DNA of 64,000 nucleotides, taken from positions 1 to 64,000 of the forward strand of contig JAHDPL010000027.1 of assembly GCA_018434355.1 (NCBI GenBank), in the 5' to 3' direction. The notes beneath the pieces were generated by a model that saw nothing but the letters and a program-made list of their open reading frames with translations, searched no databases and was not told where the DNA came from. Below, piece after piece: positions 17,077 to 26,439 of the stretch (position 1 is the stretch's first letter; each line of letters opens with the position of its first letter). The position numbers and the translations under genes are program-made. The stretch comes from Sporomusaceae bacterium (lineage in GTDB: Bacteria > Bacillota > Negativicutes > UBA1444).

Positions 17077-20000
17077 CTATCCGCGGCCAGGCCTGCCCAG
17101 CAAATAACCCTGGCAGTAGCTGAAGCCTATCTGTTGCAGCACTTGCAATTGCGTACCGCGCTCGACCCCTTCCACCACAACTTCATAACCCATTTTCTGC
17201 GACATGTGCAGCAATGATTCGACCAGTTGGACATTACGACTTTGTTCTTCCCTGTCGATCCCGTCAATCATCGACTTATCGATTTTCAGCGTGGTAATCG
17301 GCAGTTTCGCCAAATAAGTGAAGGACGAATATCCCGTGCCGAAATCGTCCAATGAAACACCGATGCCGTGGTCCCGCAATTGCGCCAGACAGGCGGCATT
17401 TTTCTCAAAATCGGTCATCAACAGGCTCTCGGTCACTTCCAACTGCAAGGCTTCCGTCGGAACACCGGTTCTTGCCAATATCGCCTGCACCTGTCCGACA
17501 AAATCCGGCTGCGTCAGTTGCCGAACCGACAAATTTACCGCAACTTGGGCATACTGCCCTGTAAGTTGATATTCGCGGGCCGAGAAACGGCAAGCCTCTT
17601 CCAACACCCATTGTCCGAGCGGCAATATCAGATTTGTGCTTTCAACGACCGGAATGAATTCGGCCGGCGATACTCTGCCCAGCGCAGCCCCTTCCCAGCG
17701 AAGCAGCGCTTCGTAACCAACAATGGCCGGCGGTTGCTGCCGGATATCGAATACAGGTTGATATTCCAGAAAAAATTCCTGTCGGTTCATTGCATGGTTC
17801 AGTTGTTCACGAATCGCATAACTACGGTCAATCGCCTTGAGCATCGAATTGTCAAATATTCGGCAGCAGGAACCGCTTTCTTCTTTGGCCTGTCTTAGGG
17901 CCATATCCGCCTGCCGGATCAGCTCATCGAGACTGCAGACCCCTTGATTTCCATCGGCGATTCCACATCGCAACTGCACGCAAAACGTCCCGGTTTGTGT
18001 CTGTATACACACCGACTCAATGGTTTCGAACGCAGCTTTCGCCTGGGCCAAACCATCGCCGCCAACAAACAGCAACAAGAATTCTGCCCCGCCCGAACGC
18101 CCGACAATCGCGTTCTGGCTGAACACTTCCCGCAAAAATCCTGCGAACCCGACCAAATATTCATCGCCGGCTATCCGTCCATGAGCTGCGTTGATCAGGG
18201 CAAACTCGCGAATATCGATCAACATCAGGGCTGAACAGCCTTCGCCATTTCCCTGTTCGACAAAAATACTCTCCAACCCTCGCCGATTGTATACTCCGGT
18301 TAATTCGTCGTGCTCCGCCCGAAACTTTTCAGATTCTTCGCGTTGCTTCAGATCGGAGATATCTGCCAGTATCCCCAAAAGTCTCAGCGGCTTGCCCTTC
18401 TCATCCCGCACTGCCCTAAGTCTGGCCAACACCCAGCTCCAACTGCCATTTGCCATGCGCACCCGGTATTCCGGTTCGTACATCGTAGCAGACCCGGCCA
18501 AGTATGCCGCCATCGAATCCTGACGCCGCGGCTCATCGTCCGGATGGATGCGCGACAGGTAGTCGTCCCAGGAATAGGTTCCGTCAATGTCGGTCAAGCC
18601 AATCCGCTGACGCCAGTTTTCTGACATCAGGATCGTGCGTCTTTGCAGGTCGATTTCAAAATGCCCGATACCGGAAAACTCCATGGATTGCCGAAACCGC
18701 TCTTCGCTTTTTTGCAGGGCTTCTGTGGTCCTACGCCGTTCAATCGCCTGTGATACCTGGGCCGCAATAATCGACAAAACTTCCAGGTCTTCCGGTCTTA
18801 GCGCCCGGTCGGCTTGTCGAACCGAGAACACTGCAATCGCGCCAAAAATCTTACCGGTGCTGTCCTGCAGCGGCGCCCCCGCCCAACTTTGATAATTCAG
18901 TTGCCTTACCGTCACCTCGCCGGTTTGTTGCAAATGCGTCAACAAATCCGCTGTGATGAATACTGCACGACGCTGTTGAATCACATAATTGGTAAGTCCT
19001 TGTTCACCCAGCGGTCGTTGCAGCGGAATCGTTGCAGTTTCATCAGCGCAGTAAGGCCGAATAAGCTGACAACGCCCTTCATCAATCAGTGAAACATAAA
19101 AATTCTTTGCCGGCAAAACCCGAACTATCGACTGATGAACGGTGCGATAAAGTTCGTCAAGCGAATGCGAACGAACCGCCGCTTCGGCAATCTCCAGCAG
19201 CACTCCCTGGATGGCAAAATGGCCGCTGGCCTTATCCAGCAACCTGTTAATCGTGCTGGTTACTGCAACGAATTCATCACTGCCGCCGCCCGGCAACCTC
19301 ATCTCAGACAGATTATCGATGTCGATACTGGCGACGCCATCTTTCAGCAGCGCAAGCGGTGCAATGACAAAACGTCGCAGCAGAAACAGAAAAGCAAGCA
19401 GGATCACTACAGAAACCAACAGCACCAGCACAAACGCCATCGTCATCTGTTCTTCCACACGGATGAATTCTTCCAGTGAGATAAAACTGCCCAATTTCCA
19501 AGACGTCCCTGTTATCGGTTGGTAGTCAAGAAATCCTTCGCTGCCTCGCAATGAAACTTTCACTGCGCCGTCAGGATTTGTCGACGCCTGTTGCACCGCA
19601 CGTAGATGGTCGGCATCAAGAGGTGCGCCGGTCAGACGCTCTTGCGGATAATCGGGATGTGCCAGCACATTGTTATTGCCATCGACCAGAAAGGAAAAAC
19701 CATACTGACCGAACTTCTTATCCACGACCAATTTGGTAACCGTATCGACCGACACATCGCCGCCCACCACGCCCAGCAACGTTCCTTCACTATCTCTGAC
19801 CGGCTTGGCGATGGTCACGATCAACGCATCTTTACTGGCATTGACAAATGCCTCGGTAAAAATGAGCCGGTTTTGTACCAGCGCCATCACATACCAAGGC
19901 CTTTTGCGCAAATCAAATCCGGGCGGCGGTTGCCAGCCGCTGGCGTTGAGCATCCGATTATCAACGCTGGCGAAATAAAGCGAGGAAAAAGCAGGATTGG

Positions 20001-20271
20001 CTCGTTTCAGCGATTTCAGGTATTCGAGCGCATCTTCGTCGCGCCACCTTTTTACCCCGATAAATTCTGCAGCGTCATCCACAACTTGCGCCTGCATGGT
20101 CAACCAGCCCTCAATTTGTCGGGCCAAAACAGTAACCGAAGCTCCCGCTAGTCGCTCCGCATTTTCATACACCAGCGCACGTGAGTTCAGATATTGCATA
20201 TATAACCCGCCTGCGATCGTCAAAATCACGGTGAGGGCCAAAATATAAAACTTGCGATAAAGATTACCCAT
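17077..20271 (-). CDS. Membrane sensor: dCache-HAMP-GAF-PAS-GGDEF(degenerate)-EAL
   Basis: About 1064 residues from the ATG at 20271 (GGGAAG upstream; a TTG at 20286 lacks a ribosome binding site). A transmembrane helix (about 8-25) is followed by a large periplasmic dCache domain (about 35-275), a second helix (about 280-305), HAMP, GAF (about 360-510), PAS/PAC (about 525-645), GGDEF (about 660-815) and EAL (about 830-1064). The cyclase signature is GGAEF near 725 instead of GG(D/E)EF, so cyclase activity is probably lost. The EAL core is intact (EALLRW, EVTES, LDDFGTGYSS, KIDKS, VEGVE), predicting c-di-GMP hydrolysis controlled by an external ligand. Confidence 0.94.
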   Translation of the reverse strand: MGNLYRKFYILALTVILTIAGGLYMQYLNSRALVYENAERLAGASVTVLARQIEGWLTMQAQVVDDAAEFIGVKRWRDEDALEYLKSLKRANPAFSSLYFASVDNRMLNASGWQPPPGFDLRKRPWYVMALVQNRLIFTEAFVNASKDALIVTIAKPVRDSEGTLLGVVGGDVSVDTVTKLVVDKKFGQYGFSFLVDGNNNVLAHPDYPQERLTGAPLDADHLRAVQQASTNPDGAVKVSLRGSEGFLDYQPITGTSWKLGSFISLEEFIRVEEQMTMAFVLVLLVSVVILLAFLFLLRRFVIAPLALLKDGVASIDIDNLSEMRLPGGGSDEFVAVTSTINRLLDKASGHFAIQGVLLEIAEAAVRSHSLDELYRTVHQSIVRVLPAKNFYVSLIDEGRCQLIRPYCADETATIPLQRPLGEQGLTNYVIQQRRAVFITADLLTHLQQTGEVTVRQLNYQSWAGAPLQDSTGKIFGAIAVFSVRQADRALRPEDLEVLSIIAAQVSQAIERRRTTEALQKSEERFRQSMEFSGIGHFEIDLQRRTILMSENWRQRIGLTDIDGTYSWDDYLSRIHPDDEPRRQDSMAAYLAGSATMYEPEYRVRMANGSWSWVLARLRAVRDEKGKPLRLLGILADISDLKQREESEKFRAEHDELTGVYNRRGLESIFVEQGNGEGCSALMLIDIREFALINAAHGRIAGDEYLVGFAGFLREVFSQNAIVGRSGGAEFLLLFVGGDGLAQAKAAFETIESVCIQTQTGTFCVQLRCGIADGNQGVCSLDELIRQADMALRQAKEESGSCCRIFDNSMLKAIDRSYAIREQLNHAMNRQEFFLEYQPVFDIRQQPPAIVGYEALLRWEGAALGRVSPAEFIPVVESTNLILPLGQWVLEEACRFSAREYQLTGQYAQVAVNLSVRQLTQPDFVGQVQAILARTGVPTEALQLEVTESLLMTDFEKNAACLAQLRDHGIGVSLDDFGTGYSSFTYLAKLPITTLKIDKSMIDGIDREEQSRNVQLVESLLHMSQKMGYEVVVEGVERGTQLQVLQQIGFSYCQGYLLGRPGRG

Positions 20272-20405
20272 GATAGTACTTCCCAAAACTATTGCATCCC
20301 CGGCGCTTCACACTTTTCCTCTCCCGTCTCTAGTGTTATTCCGGTTTTATCTGCCAAATTAATTCGACATTTGCAACAGCAAACCCTGCGCAAAGCAAAC
20401 AAAAA

Positions 20406-20431
20406 AGACCTATAGATTTCTCTATAAGTCT
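20406..20431 (-). terminator. Terminator of the tRNA-Leu pair
   Basis: On the minus strand AGACTTATAGA and TCTATAGGTCT form an 11-base-pair stem with a four-base loop, followed directly by six T. It lies 14 bases beyond the tRNA-Leu(GAG) 3' end, a classic intrinsic terminator. Confidence 0.9.
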
Positions 20432-20444
20432 TGCTTCACTGCAT

Positions 20445-20530
20445 TGGTGCGGTCGAGTGGATTTGAACCACCACGAGGTTGCCCCCGCCAGCCCCTCAAG
20501 CTGGTGCGTCTGCCGTTCCGCCACGACCGC
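20445..20530 (-). tRNA. tRNA-Leu (GAG)
   Basis: 86-base class II tRNA with a long variable arm. The acceptor strand GCGGTCG pairs with CGACCGC before an encoded CCA. The anticodon stem CCAGC/GCTGG encloses TTGAGGG, giving GAG. It differs from its neighbour at 20559-20644 mainly in the anticodon arm, so the two arose by tandem duplication. Confidence 0.96.
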
Positions 20531-20558
20531 ATCGATATAAAAAATGTCAGTTTTTAAT

Positions 20559-20644
20559 TGGTGCGGTCGAGTGGATTTGAACCACCACGAGGTTGCCCCC
20601 ACTAGCTCCTGAGGCTAGCGCGTCTGCCGTTCCGCCACGACCGC
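20559..20644 (-). tRNA. tRNA-Leu (CAG)
   Basis: 86-base class II tRNA. Acceptor, D, variable and T arms are nearly identical to the adjacent tRNA-Leu(GAG). The anticodon stem CTAGC/GCTAG encloses CTCAGGA, giving CAG, and CCA is encoded. It is first gene after the promoter at 20666-20695. Confidence 0.96.
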
Positions 20645-20665
20645 ACGTTTTTACTGACAAGTGAT

Positions 20666-20695
20666 ATATTACCACACTGACATTGATCACGTCAA
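20666..20695 (-). promoter_or_regulatory. Promoter of the tRNA-Leu pair
   Basis: On the minus strand TTGACG (20690-20695) and TAATAT (20666-20671) are 18 bases apart, about 20 bases before the tRNA-Leu(CAG) 5' end. Confidence 0.65.
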
Positions 20696-20732
20696 GGCGA
20701 TTTTTCGCAGTTTTGTCAGTTTTTCATGTTTT

Positions 20733-22364
20733 TTATCGCAAGCCCCACTCCCAAACATTCCAGAAGTTTCCCGAAAAGGGATTGGGTTTGAAAAATTCAA
20801 CGCTACGCTTGGCTGCTGCGACGTCAGCCCGATAGTAAAGTGGAATCACAGGAACTTCCATGAGCAGCAATTCTTGAAGACGCCGATAGTTTTCACGCTT
20901 AGATTCCAGCTGTCCACCGAGCCGAAGCGAATCAAGCAAAACATCGACTTCAACCGATTTCCAACCGGCATAGTTTTTGCCGCTGAACCGGTTGATTGGT
21001 GAAGGGATTCTGCGTGAATGCCAAAAATCGTAGTTATCCGGTTCCGTACTGTTGACCCAGGCAAAGTTGGCAGCAGCAAACCGGCGGTTAGGCAGCACAT
21101 CGGCAAAAAACTGCTTGCGTTCGACCGGCTGCAAACGCATCTCCACGCCGATTTCACGCAGTTGCCCCGCTAATGCATCCGCGACCTGCTGTCGAAATCG
21201 CTCACCTGCAGGCAGTGTCAGCAAAAACGACATCCTACGGCCTTCCTTCGCCAGAATGCCGTCAGCGGCGGCTCGCCAGCCTGCAGCAGCCAGCAACTCC
21301 CTGGCATGCGGCAGATTTCTGGCCGGAAAGGTCAAATTGGCGCCGTAAGCCCAGGATAAGGGATGGATATCGGTGTAGGCCGGAAATCCGGCATTTTTCA
21401 TTGTTTTTTCAATCAACGCAGTTCGGTCGATGGCAAAAGATATCGCCTGTCGAACCCGGACGTCACTAAACAAAGGATTGTCGATATTGAAGTCCAGATG
21501 CTCCCAAACAACGCCGCGCGTCAGGAAAGTATTGACTCCCGTCACCGAAAGCAACTGTTCCAGTTGATCGAACGCAATATTGTTGACCAAATCGACTTCA
21601 CCGATTTTCAGTTGGCTGAGCACAATCTGTCGGTCCGGTACGATCTTGTAACTGATTTCGTCAAGGTTCGGCTTGCCCCGATGATAAAGTGGATTAGCAA
21701 CAAACAGCAGTGAATCTCCCTGCCGCCATTCTTTCAAAACATAAGGCCCTGCTCCCACCGGCAACCGGTTGAAGTTTTGCTGACGCACATCCGCCAGGTC
21801 CGCGCCGCGGTGAGCCGGCAGAACGAACGGAAATAACTGTATCGCATGCGGATATGGCTCGGCAAACCGAAGAACAACCGTTGCGCTGTCAACGACATTC
21901 ACCGACAATAATTTTTCGTAGCCATCACGCCAGGGAACCAATTGCCGGTTTTTCAGAATAAAATCATAGGTGAAGCGGATGTCCTGCGCTGTTATCGGCT
22001 GACCATCCTGCCATTTCAAATCCCGTTTCAATCGGTACGTCCAAGTCAGTCCATCAGCGCTGATCCCGCCGTTGGTCTGCGTCGGCACTTCCTGCGCCAG
22101 ATCGGGGATCCATTCACCCTTCTCATTCTGCAACACCAGTCCGGCAAACACGAGCCGCCCGACATCCTGCACTGCAGCCAATTCACTGATCAGCGGATTC
22201 CAGGTTTCCGGTTCGATTGCGCTGCCAACGCTGATTTTGCCGCCAGCAGTCAACGTACTTGCTCTGGGTTCAGCTTTGTCAGGCTTTTTTCCGCAGCCGG
22301 AAAGAGCCGTCATCAGCAAAGCAATCAGGGCGATCAGCATCAATTTTGCAAACAGTCTCCGCAC
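20733..22364 (-). CDS. Family 5 extracellular solute-binding lipoprotein (peptide-type)
   Basis: 543 residues. A lipoprotein signal peptide has lipobox LSGC with Cys24. The mature part is a typical SBP_bac_5 protein: GSAIEPETWNPL near the N-terminus, WTYRLKRDLKWQDGQPITA near residue 110, VGAGPYVLKEW, and FAIDRTALI. Such proteins capture oligopeptides, nickel or opines for ABC importers. No permease or ATPase gene is adjacent. The gene starts 23 bases after coaE in the tkt-polA-mutM-coaE run, so it is an orphan binding protein that must share a transporter encoded elsewhere or act as a sensor/chaperone. Substrate unknown. Confidence 0.9.
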   Translation of the reverse strand: MRRLFAKLMLIALIALLMTALSGCGKKPDKAEPRASTLTAGGKISVGSAIEPETWNPLISELAAVQDVGRLVFAGLVLQNEKGEWIPDLAQEVPTQTNGGISADGLTWTYRLKRDLKWQDGQPITAQDIRFTYDFILKNRQLVPWRDGYEKLLSVNVVDSATVVLRFAEPYPHAIQLFPFVLPAHRGADLADVRQQNFNRLPVGAGPYVLKEWRQGDSLLFVANPLYHRGKPNLDEISYKIVPDRQIVLSQLKIGEVDLVNNIAFDQLEQLLSVTGVNTFLTRGVVWEHLDFNIDNPLFSDVRVRQAISFAIDRTALIEKTMKNAGFPAYTDIHPLSWAYGANLTFPARNLPHARELLAAAGWRAAADGILAKEGRRMSFLLTLPAGERFRQQVADALAGQLREIGVEMRLQPVERKQFFADVLPNRRFAAANFAWVNSTEPDNYDFWHSRRIPSPINRFSGKNYAGWKSVEVDVLLDSLRLGGQLESKRENYRRLQELLLMEVPVIPLYYRADVAAAKRSVEFFKPNPFSGNFWNVWEWGLR

Positions 22365-22387
22365 TGCTCTTCGCGCCCCTTATCATT

Positions 22388-23011
22388 CTAATATTTTTCG
22401 CCTGGCGGCCTGACAGCCCGCCAGGCCGCTTCGACCTGTCGCCTGGTTTGGTCCAATGTTCCTGCATTATCAATAACCAGATCAGCCTGTTGCGCCTTTT
22501 TATCAATCGGCCATTGCGCAGCCAATCGCGCCGAAACGGCCGATTCAGAAAAGCCGTCCCGTATAGCGAGTCGCTGCCGCTGCACTGCCGGTGGCACATA
22601 AACGACCCAAACTTGATCGACAAATTTATCCCAGCCGGATTCAAGCAATAGCGGCACATCAAACACCACGACCCCTGCTGCTTGTTCAGAAGCCAGTTGC
22701 GCCAGTTCATCGGCGCGCGCCTTGATCAGTGGGTGCAATAGTTGCTCAAGCCATTTTTTTTCGACCGGACTGGCAAATACGATTTCGCCGAGTTGCTCAC
22801 GGCGCAAGGAGCCATCGTCATGGAAAATTGTTTCGCCATATCGCTCTCGCAAAGACTGCAGCGCCGACGAACCGGGTTGCACGACTTCGCGGGCTATTTT
22901 ATCGGTATCGATGACGACCGCCCCCAGTTGCCGCAACATTTCAGCAACTGTGCTTTTTCCGCTGGCGATACCGCCGGTCAGGCCGACTCGCAACGGTCTA
23001 CCGGCACTCAT
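22388..23011 (-). CDS. coaE: Dephospho-CoA kinase
   Basis: About 207 residues from the ATG at 23011, whose ATGA overlaps the mutM stop; an in-frame extension to 23125 runs back inside mutM and is rejected. It phosphorylates the 3' hydroxyl of dephospho-CoA, the last step of CoA synthesis. The P-loop GLTGGIASGKST is at the N-terminus, the DTDKIAREVV segment binds substrate, and FDVPLLLESG with the lid-region Arg residues follows. The mutM-coaE pairing is common in Bacillota. Confidence 0.96.
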   Translation of the reverse strand: MSAGRPLRVGLTGGIASGKSTVAEMLRQLGAVVIDTDKIAREVVQPGSSALQSLRERYGETIFHDDGSLRREQLGEIVFASPVEKKWLEQLLHPLIKARADELAQLASEQAAGVVVFDVPLLLESGWDKFVDQVWVVYVPPAVQRQRLAIRDGFSESAVSARLAAQWPIDKKAQQADLVIDNAGTLDQTRRQVEAAWRAVRPPGEKY

Positions 23012-23841
23012 TTGCGCTCCGGCTGGCACTGCGGACAAAAATGTGTTCCCCTCCCGCCGACTTCGGTGCGAACGATCAGTGTGCCGCAGGCCGGACAGGG
23101 CAAATTTTTGCGCCCGTAGACGCACAAATCATTCTGGAACTCGCCTTTGTTGCCGATGCCGTCCAGATAATCGCGGAACGTCGTGCCATTGCCGCAGATG
23201 CCTTTGTCTATGACGAAATTGATTGCTTCGTGCAGTCTGATGACTTCCGGTTGCGTAAGTTCATGGGCCCTTTGCTCAGGGTGCAGCCCCGCCCTTGCCA
23301 GACTTTCATCCACATAGATATTGCCAAGCCCACCGATAAAAGCCTGATCCAGCAGCACGCTCTTGATCTTGCCTTTGCGCCTGGCTAGTCCGGTCGACAG
23401 GTACTCGGGCGTAAACTCCGCTGTCAGCGGCTCCGGTCCCAAAGAGCTCAGACCGTAAATCCGGTTCAGTTCATTTTGTCGCAACAGGTACAAAGTGCCG
23501 AGCGTTCTCGTGTCGTAGTACTCCAGCGCATCGCCGCCCGCAAAATGAAATACGACTCGCGGAGAACCGGTTGCGGCAGCGCCGGCGGCGCGATAATACA
23601 GCCTGCCGGTCATCCGCAGATGAACCACCAGTACCCAGTCGCCGCTCAGCTGAAACAGCAGATATTTGCCTCGGCGCTCCAGCGCTTCGATGGTCCGCCC
23701 AGTCATAATAGACCGGAAATCTTCCGGCGTAGGCCATTTAATCAAGCGTGACAATTGAATTTCGACCTCTGCCAATGTTTTTCCGACCACGTGGTCGCGC
23801 AACGAGCGGCAGATTGTCTCAACTTCAGGCAATTCTGGCAT
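23008..23841 (-). CDS. mutM: Formamidopyrimidine-DNA glycosylase
   Basis: 277 residues. It removes 8-oxoguanine and ring-opened purines from DNA and nicks the abasic site. The catalytic N-terminal Pro2-Glu3 is in MPELPEVET, Lys59 is in the RRGKYLLF loop, the H2TH region has GIGNIYVDE-like GGLGNIYVDE, and the C-terminal zinc finger is C-x2-C-x16-C-x2-C. All functional residues are present. It starts 12 bases after polA, so the two repair genes are cotranscribed. Confidence 0.97.
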   Translation of the reverse strand: MPELPEVETICRSLRDHVVGKTLAEVEIQLSRLIKWPTPEDFRSIMTGRTIEALERRGKYLLFQLSGDWVLVVHLRMTGRLYYRAAGAAATGSPRVVFHFAGGDALEYYDTRTLGTLYLLRQNELNRIYGLSSLGPEPLTAEFTPEYLSTGLARRKGKIKSVLLDQAFIGGLGNIYVDESLARAGLHPEQRAHELTQPEVIRLHEAINFVIDKGICGNGTTFRDYLDGIGNKGEFQNDLCVYGRKNLPCPACGTLIVRTEVGGRGTHFCPQCQPERK

Positions 23842-23853
23842 AACTGCAACTCC

Positions 23854-26409
23854 CTATTTTGTCTCGGCCCAATTAGGGCCTTGTTTCACATCGACCGAAA
23901 GCGGCACCGACAATTGTACTGCAGTTTCCATCGCCTCTTTTAATAGCGCAGCAACGACCGGCAATTCCGCCGCGACAACCTCCAGCACCAATTCATCATG
24001 CACCTGCAACAGCATCCTGCTCTTCAGACCTTTTTCCGTCAGTTCGCGTTGCACGGTAATCATCGCTTTTTTGATGATATCGGCAGCCGTCCCCTGCACT
24101 GGCGTGTTCATAGCGGTCCGTTCGGCAAATGAACGCAGGTTGAAATTGTGACTATTGATGTCCGGCAGGTAGCGCCGTCGACCGAACAAAGTGCTGACAT
24201 AACCGGTCATTCGCGCTTCCATAATCGTTGTGTCGATAAAATCCTTCACCGCCGGATATCTGGCAAAGTAGCCGGCGATATACTCGGCCGCCTCTTTGCG
24301 GCTGACACCGATGCCCTGTGACAAGCCGTAATCGCTGATGCCATAGACGATGCCGAAATTGACCGCTTTGGCCCGAGAGCGCAGCTCCGCACTGACCTGA
24401 TCGATCGGCAAGCCAAATACTTCGGCCGCAGTCCGGGTGTGAATGTCTTCCCCTGATAAAAACGAACGGATCATGTTCTGGTCGCCAGCAAGATGGGCTA
24501 GGATACGCAGCTCGATCTGTGAATAGTCGGCAGCTACCAGTAAATCATACCCCTGTCCCGGCACAAACAGGCTGCGGATTTTGCGGCCCAGTTCACTGCG
24601 GATCGGAATGTTTTGCAGATTGGGGTCCGAACTGGAAAGTCGACCCGTCGCAGTGACTGTCTGATTGAAGTGAGTATGAACTCGACCGGTTTCTGGTCGG
24701 ATCAGCGGTCGTAACCCATCCAGATAGGTCGATTTCAGTTTGGTCAACATCCGGTATTCCAGCAGATGATCGATCACCGGGTGAGCGCCGGCCAGTTTTT
24801 CCAGCACTTCCACATCGGTGGAATAGCCGGTTTTCGTCTTTTTCCCCACCGGCAGCCCTAGTTTTTCAAACAGGATCACGCCCAGTTGCTTGGTCGAATT
24901 CACATTGAACGACTCGCCGGCCAGTTCATAGATTTTCCCCAACAGTTCCTGAATCTTGGCGGCGATTTCTGTGTCCATCGCATCGAGTGCCGACCTATCC
25001 AGCTGGATTCCCTGGGTTTCCATCAGCGACAGGGTTTCGATCAACGGGAGTTCGATTGTCTGCCACAGCTCTGTGGCGCCGATTTCGGACAGTTTTGTCT
25101 GTTGCCGGGCAAACAGCTCCGGCAGCACTGCTGCGGACAACTGTTCGAGCGAATAATCGCTGCCGGTCGGATTGATCAGATAGGCGGCAACCATCGTGTC
25201 GAACTGCAGCCCGGCAAAAGCAATGCCTTTGGCATGACAGACATTGAACACTTTCTTGGCGTCGTGAGTGACTTTGGGCAGCGCTGCATCGGCCAATAGA
25301 CCTAGAAATCCATTCCATGCCGGCGTATCCACTGCAATATGGCAATTGTCGCCGCCTACCGCCACTCCCGCGCCGCGAAAAGCATCGACTGGCTTTTCTC
25401 CGGCATAGTCTGCCAAGAAAAACAAAGTGCCCAGTTGACGGATCTGCTTCTCCAAGGCGGCAAATTCAGCTTCGCAGGCAATTTCTCGGCAATGCGGCAA
25501 TTCTGCTGCAGGCGCCGCTGCCGGGCCGGGAATTGCCGAATCGCTGAAAAACCAATTGGCGATCTTGCCCTGCAACGCGCGGAACTCATATTTCTCCGCA
25601 ACCTGGCGGACCTTGTCCATGTCAGGATTGACGCTATATTGCGTAATATCGGTCGGAACCGGTGCATTACATTCGATCGTCGCCAATTGTTTCGACAGAT
25701 AGGCCAGTTCCTTGTTTGCCAGCAGTTTTTCCTTTAGTTTTACCCCGGCAATCTGATCAATATTCGAATACACTCCGTCAATCGAGCCAAAATCATCGAT
25801 CAGTTTCTTTGCCGTTTTTTCGCCCACTCCGGGCACGCCGGGAATATTGTCTGACGCATCGCCCATCAGGCCTTTCATTTCAATCACTTGCTGCGGTGTA
25901 AGACCATAACTGAATGTCAGCGCAGTCGGGTCAACTTCTTCGAATTCGGAAATCCCCCGTTTGGTAAGCAGCACGTGAACCTGCGGACTGACCAATTGCA
26001 AAGCATCTCGGTCACCGGTCACAATCAGGATTTCTTGTCCAGGATCAGCTTTACTGGCCAGCGTGCCGATGATATCGTCCGCTTCGAAGCCGGCGATTTC
26101 CAGCACTGTAATTCCCAGCGCCTCCAGCACTTCGCGGGCGGCGGGGAACTGTTCGGACAGCTCCGACGGGGTCGGTTTGCGTTGCGCTTTGTATTCGGCG
26201 TACTGTTCATTGCGGAAGGTGTGCTTGCCTTTGTCGAACGCCACCACGATGCCGGCCGGTTTCAGATCAGCAATCAGCTTGACGATCATATTGGTAAAGC
26301 CGAACACCGCATTGGTGAACTGCCCGTTTGAAGTCGTCATTGTCGGCAATGCATAGAACGCCCGATGAACCAGGCTGCTGCCATCCACAATGATATATTT
26401 TCCCGCCAT
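23854..26409 (-). CDS. polA: DNA polymerase I
   Basis: About 851 residues from the ATG at 26409 (GGGGAGG six bases upstream; an in-frame TTG at 26415 is closer to that site and less likely). The 5'-3' exonuclease/FLAP domain (about 1-290) has DGSSLVHRAFYAL and FDKGKHTFR. A middle 3'-5' exonuclease-like domain (about 315-470) lacks the expected DxE metal motif, so proofreading is probably absent, as in many Bacillota. The polymerase domain (about 470-851) has AADYSQIELRILAH, the O-helix region and QVHDELVLEV. It fills gaps in repair and removes RNA primers. Confidence 0.97.
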   Translation of the reverse strand: MAGKYIIVDGSSLVHRAFYALPTMTTSNGQFTNAVFGFTNMIVKLIADLKPAGIVVAFDKGKHTFRNEQYAEYKAQRKPTPSELSEQFPAAREVLEALGITVLEIAGFEADDIIGTLASKADPGQEILIVTGDRDALQLVSPQVHVLLTKRGISEFEEVDPTALTFSYGLTPQQVIEMKGLMGDASDNIPGVPGVGEKTAKKLIDDFGSIDGVYSNIDQIAGVKLKEKLLANKELAYLSKQLATIECNAPVPTDITQYSVNPDMDKVRQVAEKYEFRALQGKIANWFFSDSAIPGPAAAPAAELPHCREIACEAEFAALEKQIRQLGTLFFLADYAGEKPVDAFRGAGVAVGGDNCHIAVDTPAWNGFLGLLADAALPKVTHDAKKVFNVCHAKGIAFAGLQFDTMVAAYLINPTGSDYSLEQLSAAVLPELFARQQTKLSEIGATELWQTIELPLIETLSLMETQGIQLDRSALDAMDTEIAAKIQELLGKIYELAGESFNVNSTKQLGVILFEKLGLPVGKKTKTGYSTDVEVLEKLAGAHPVIDHLLEYRMLTKLKSTYLDGLRPLIRPETGRVHTHFNQTVTATGRLSSSDPNLQNIPIRSELGRKIRSLFVPGQGYDLLVAADYSQIELRILAHLAGDQNMIRSFLSGEDIHTRTAAEVFGLPIDQVSAELRSRAKAVNFGIVYGISDYGLSQGIGVSRKEAAEYIAGYFARYPAVKDFIDTTIMEARMTGYVSTLFGRRRYLPDINSHNFNLRSFAERTAMNTPVQGTAADIIKKAMITVQRELTEKGLKSRMLLQVHDELVLEVVAAELPVVAALLKEAMETAVQLSVPLSVDVKQGPNWAETK

Positions 26410-26439
26410 AGGCAACCTCCCCGCTTCTCGGCCCGCAGC

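Noticed and set aside
20445-20644. Long direct repeat or mobile-element ends
   Set aside because: The near-identical sequences are two tandem tRNA-Leu genes with different anticodons. No integrase or attachment-site duplication is nearby.
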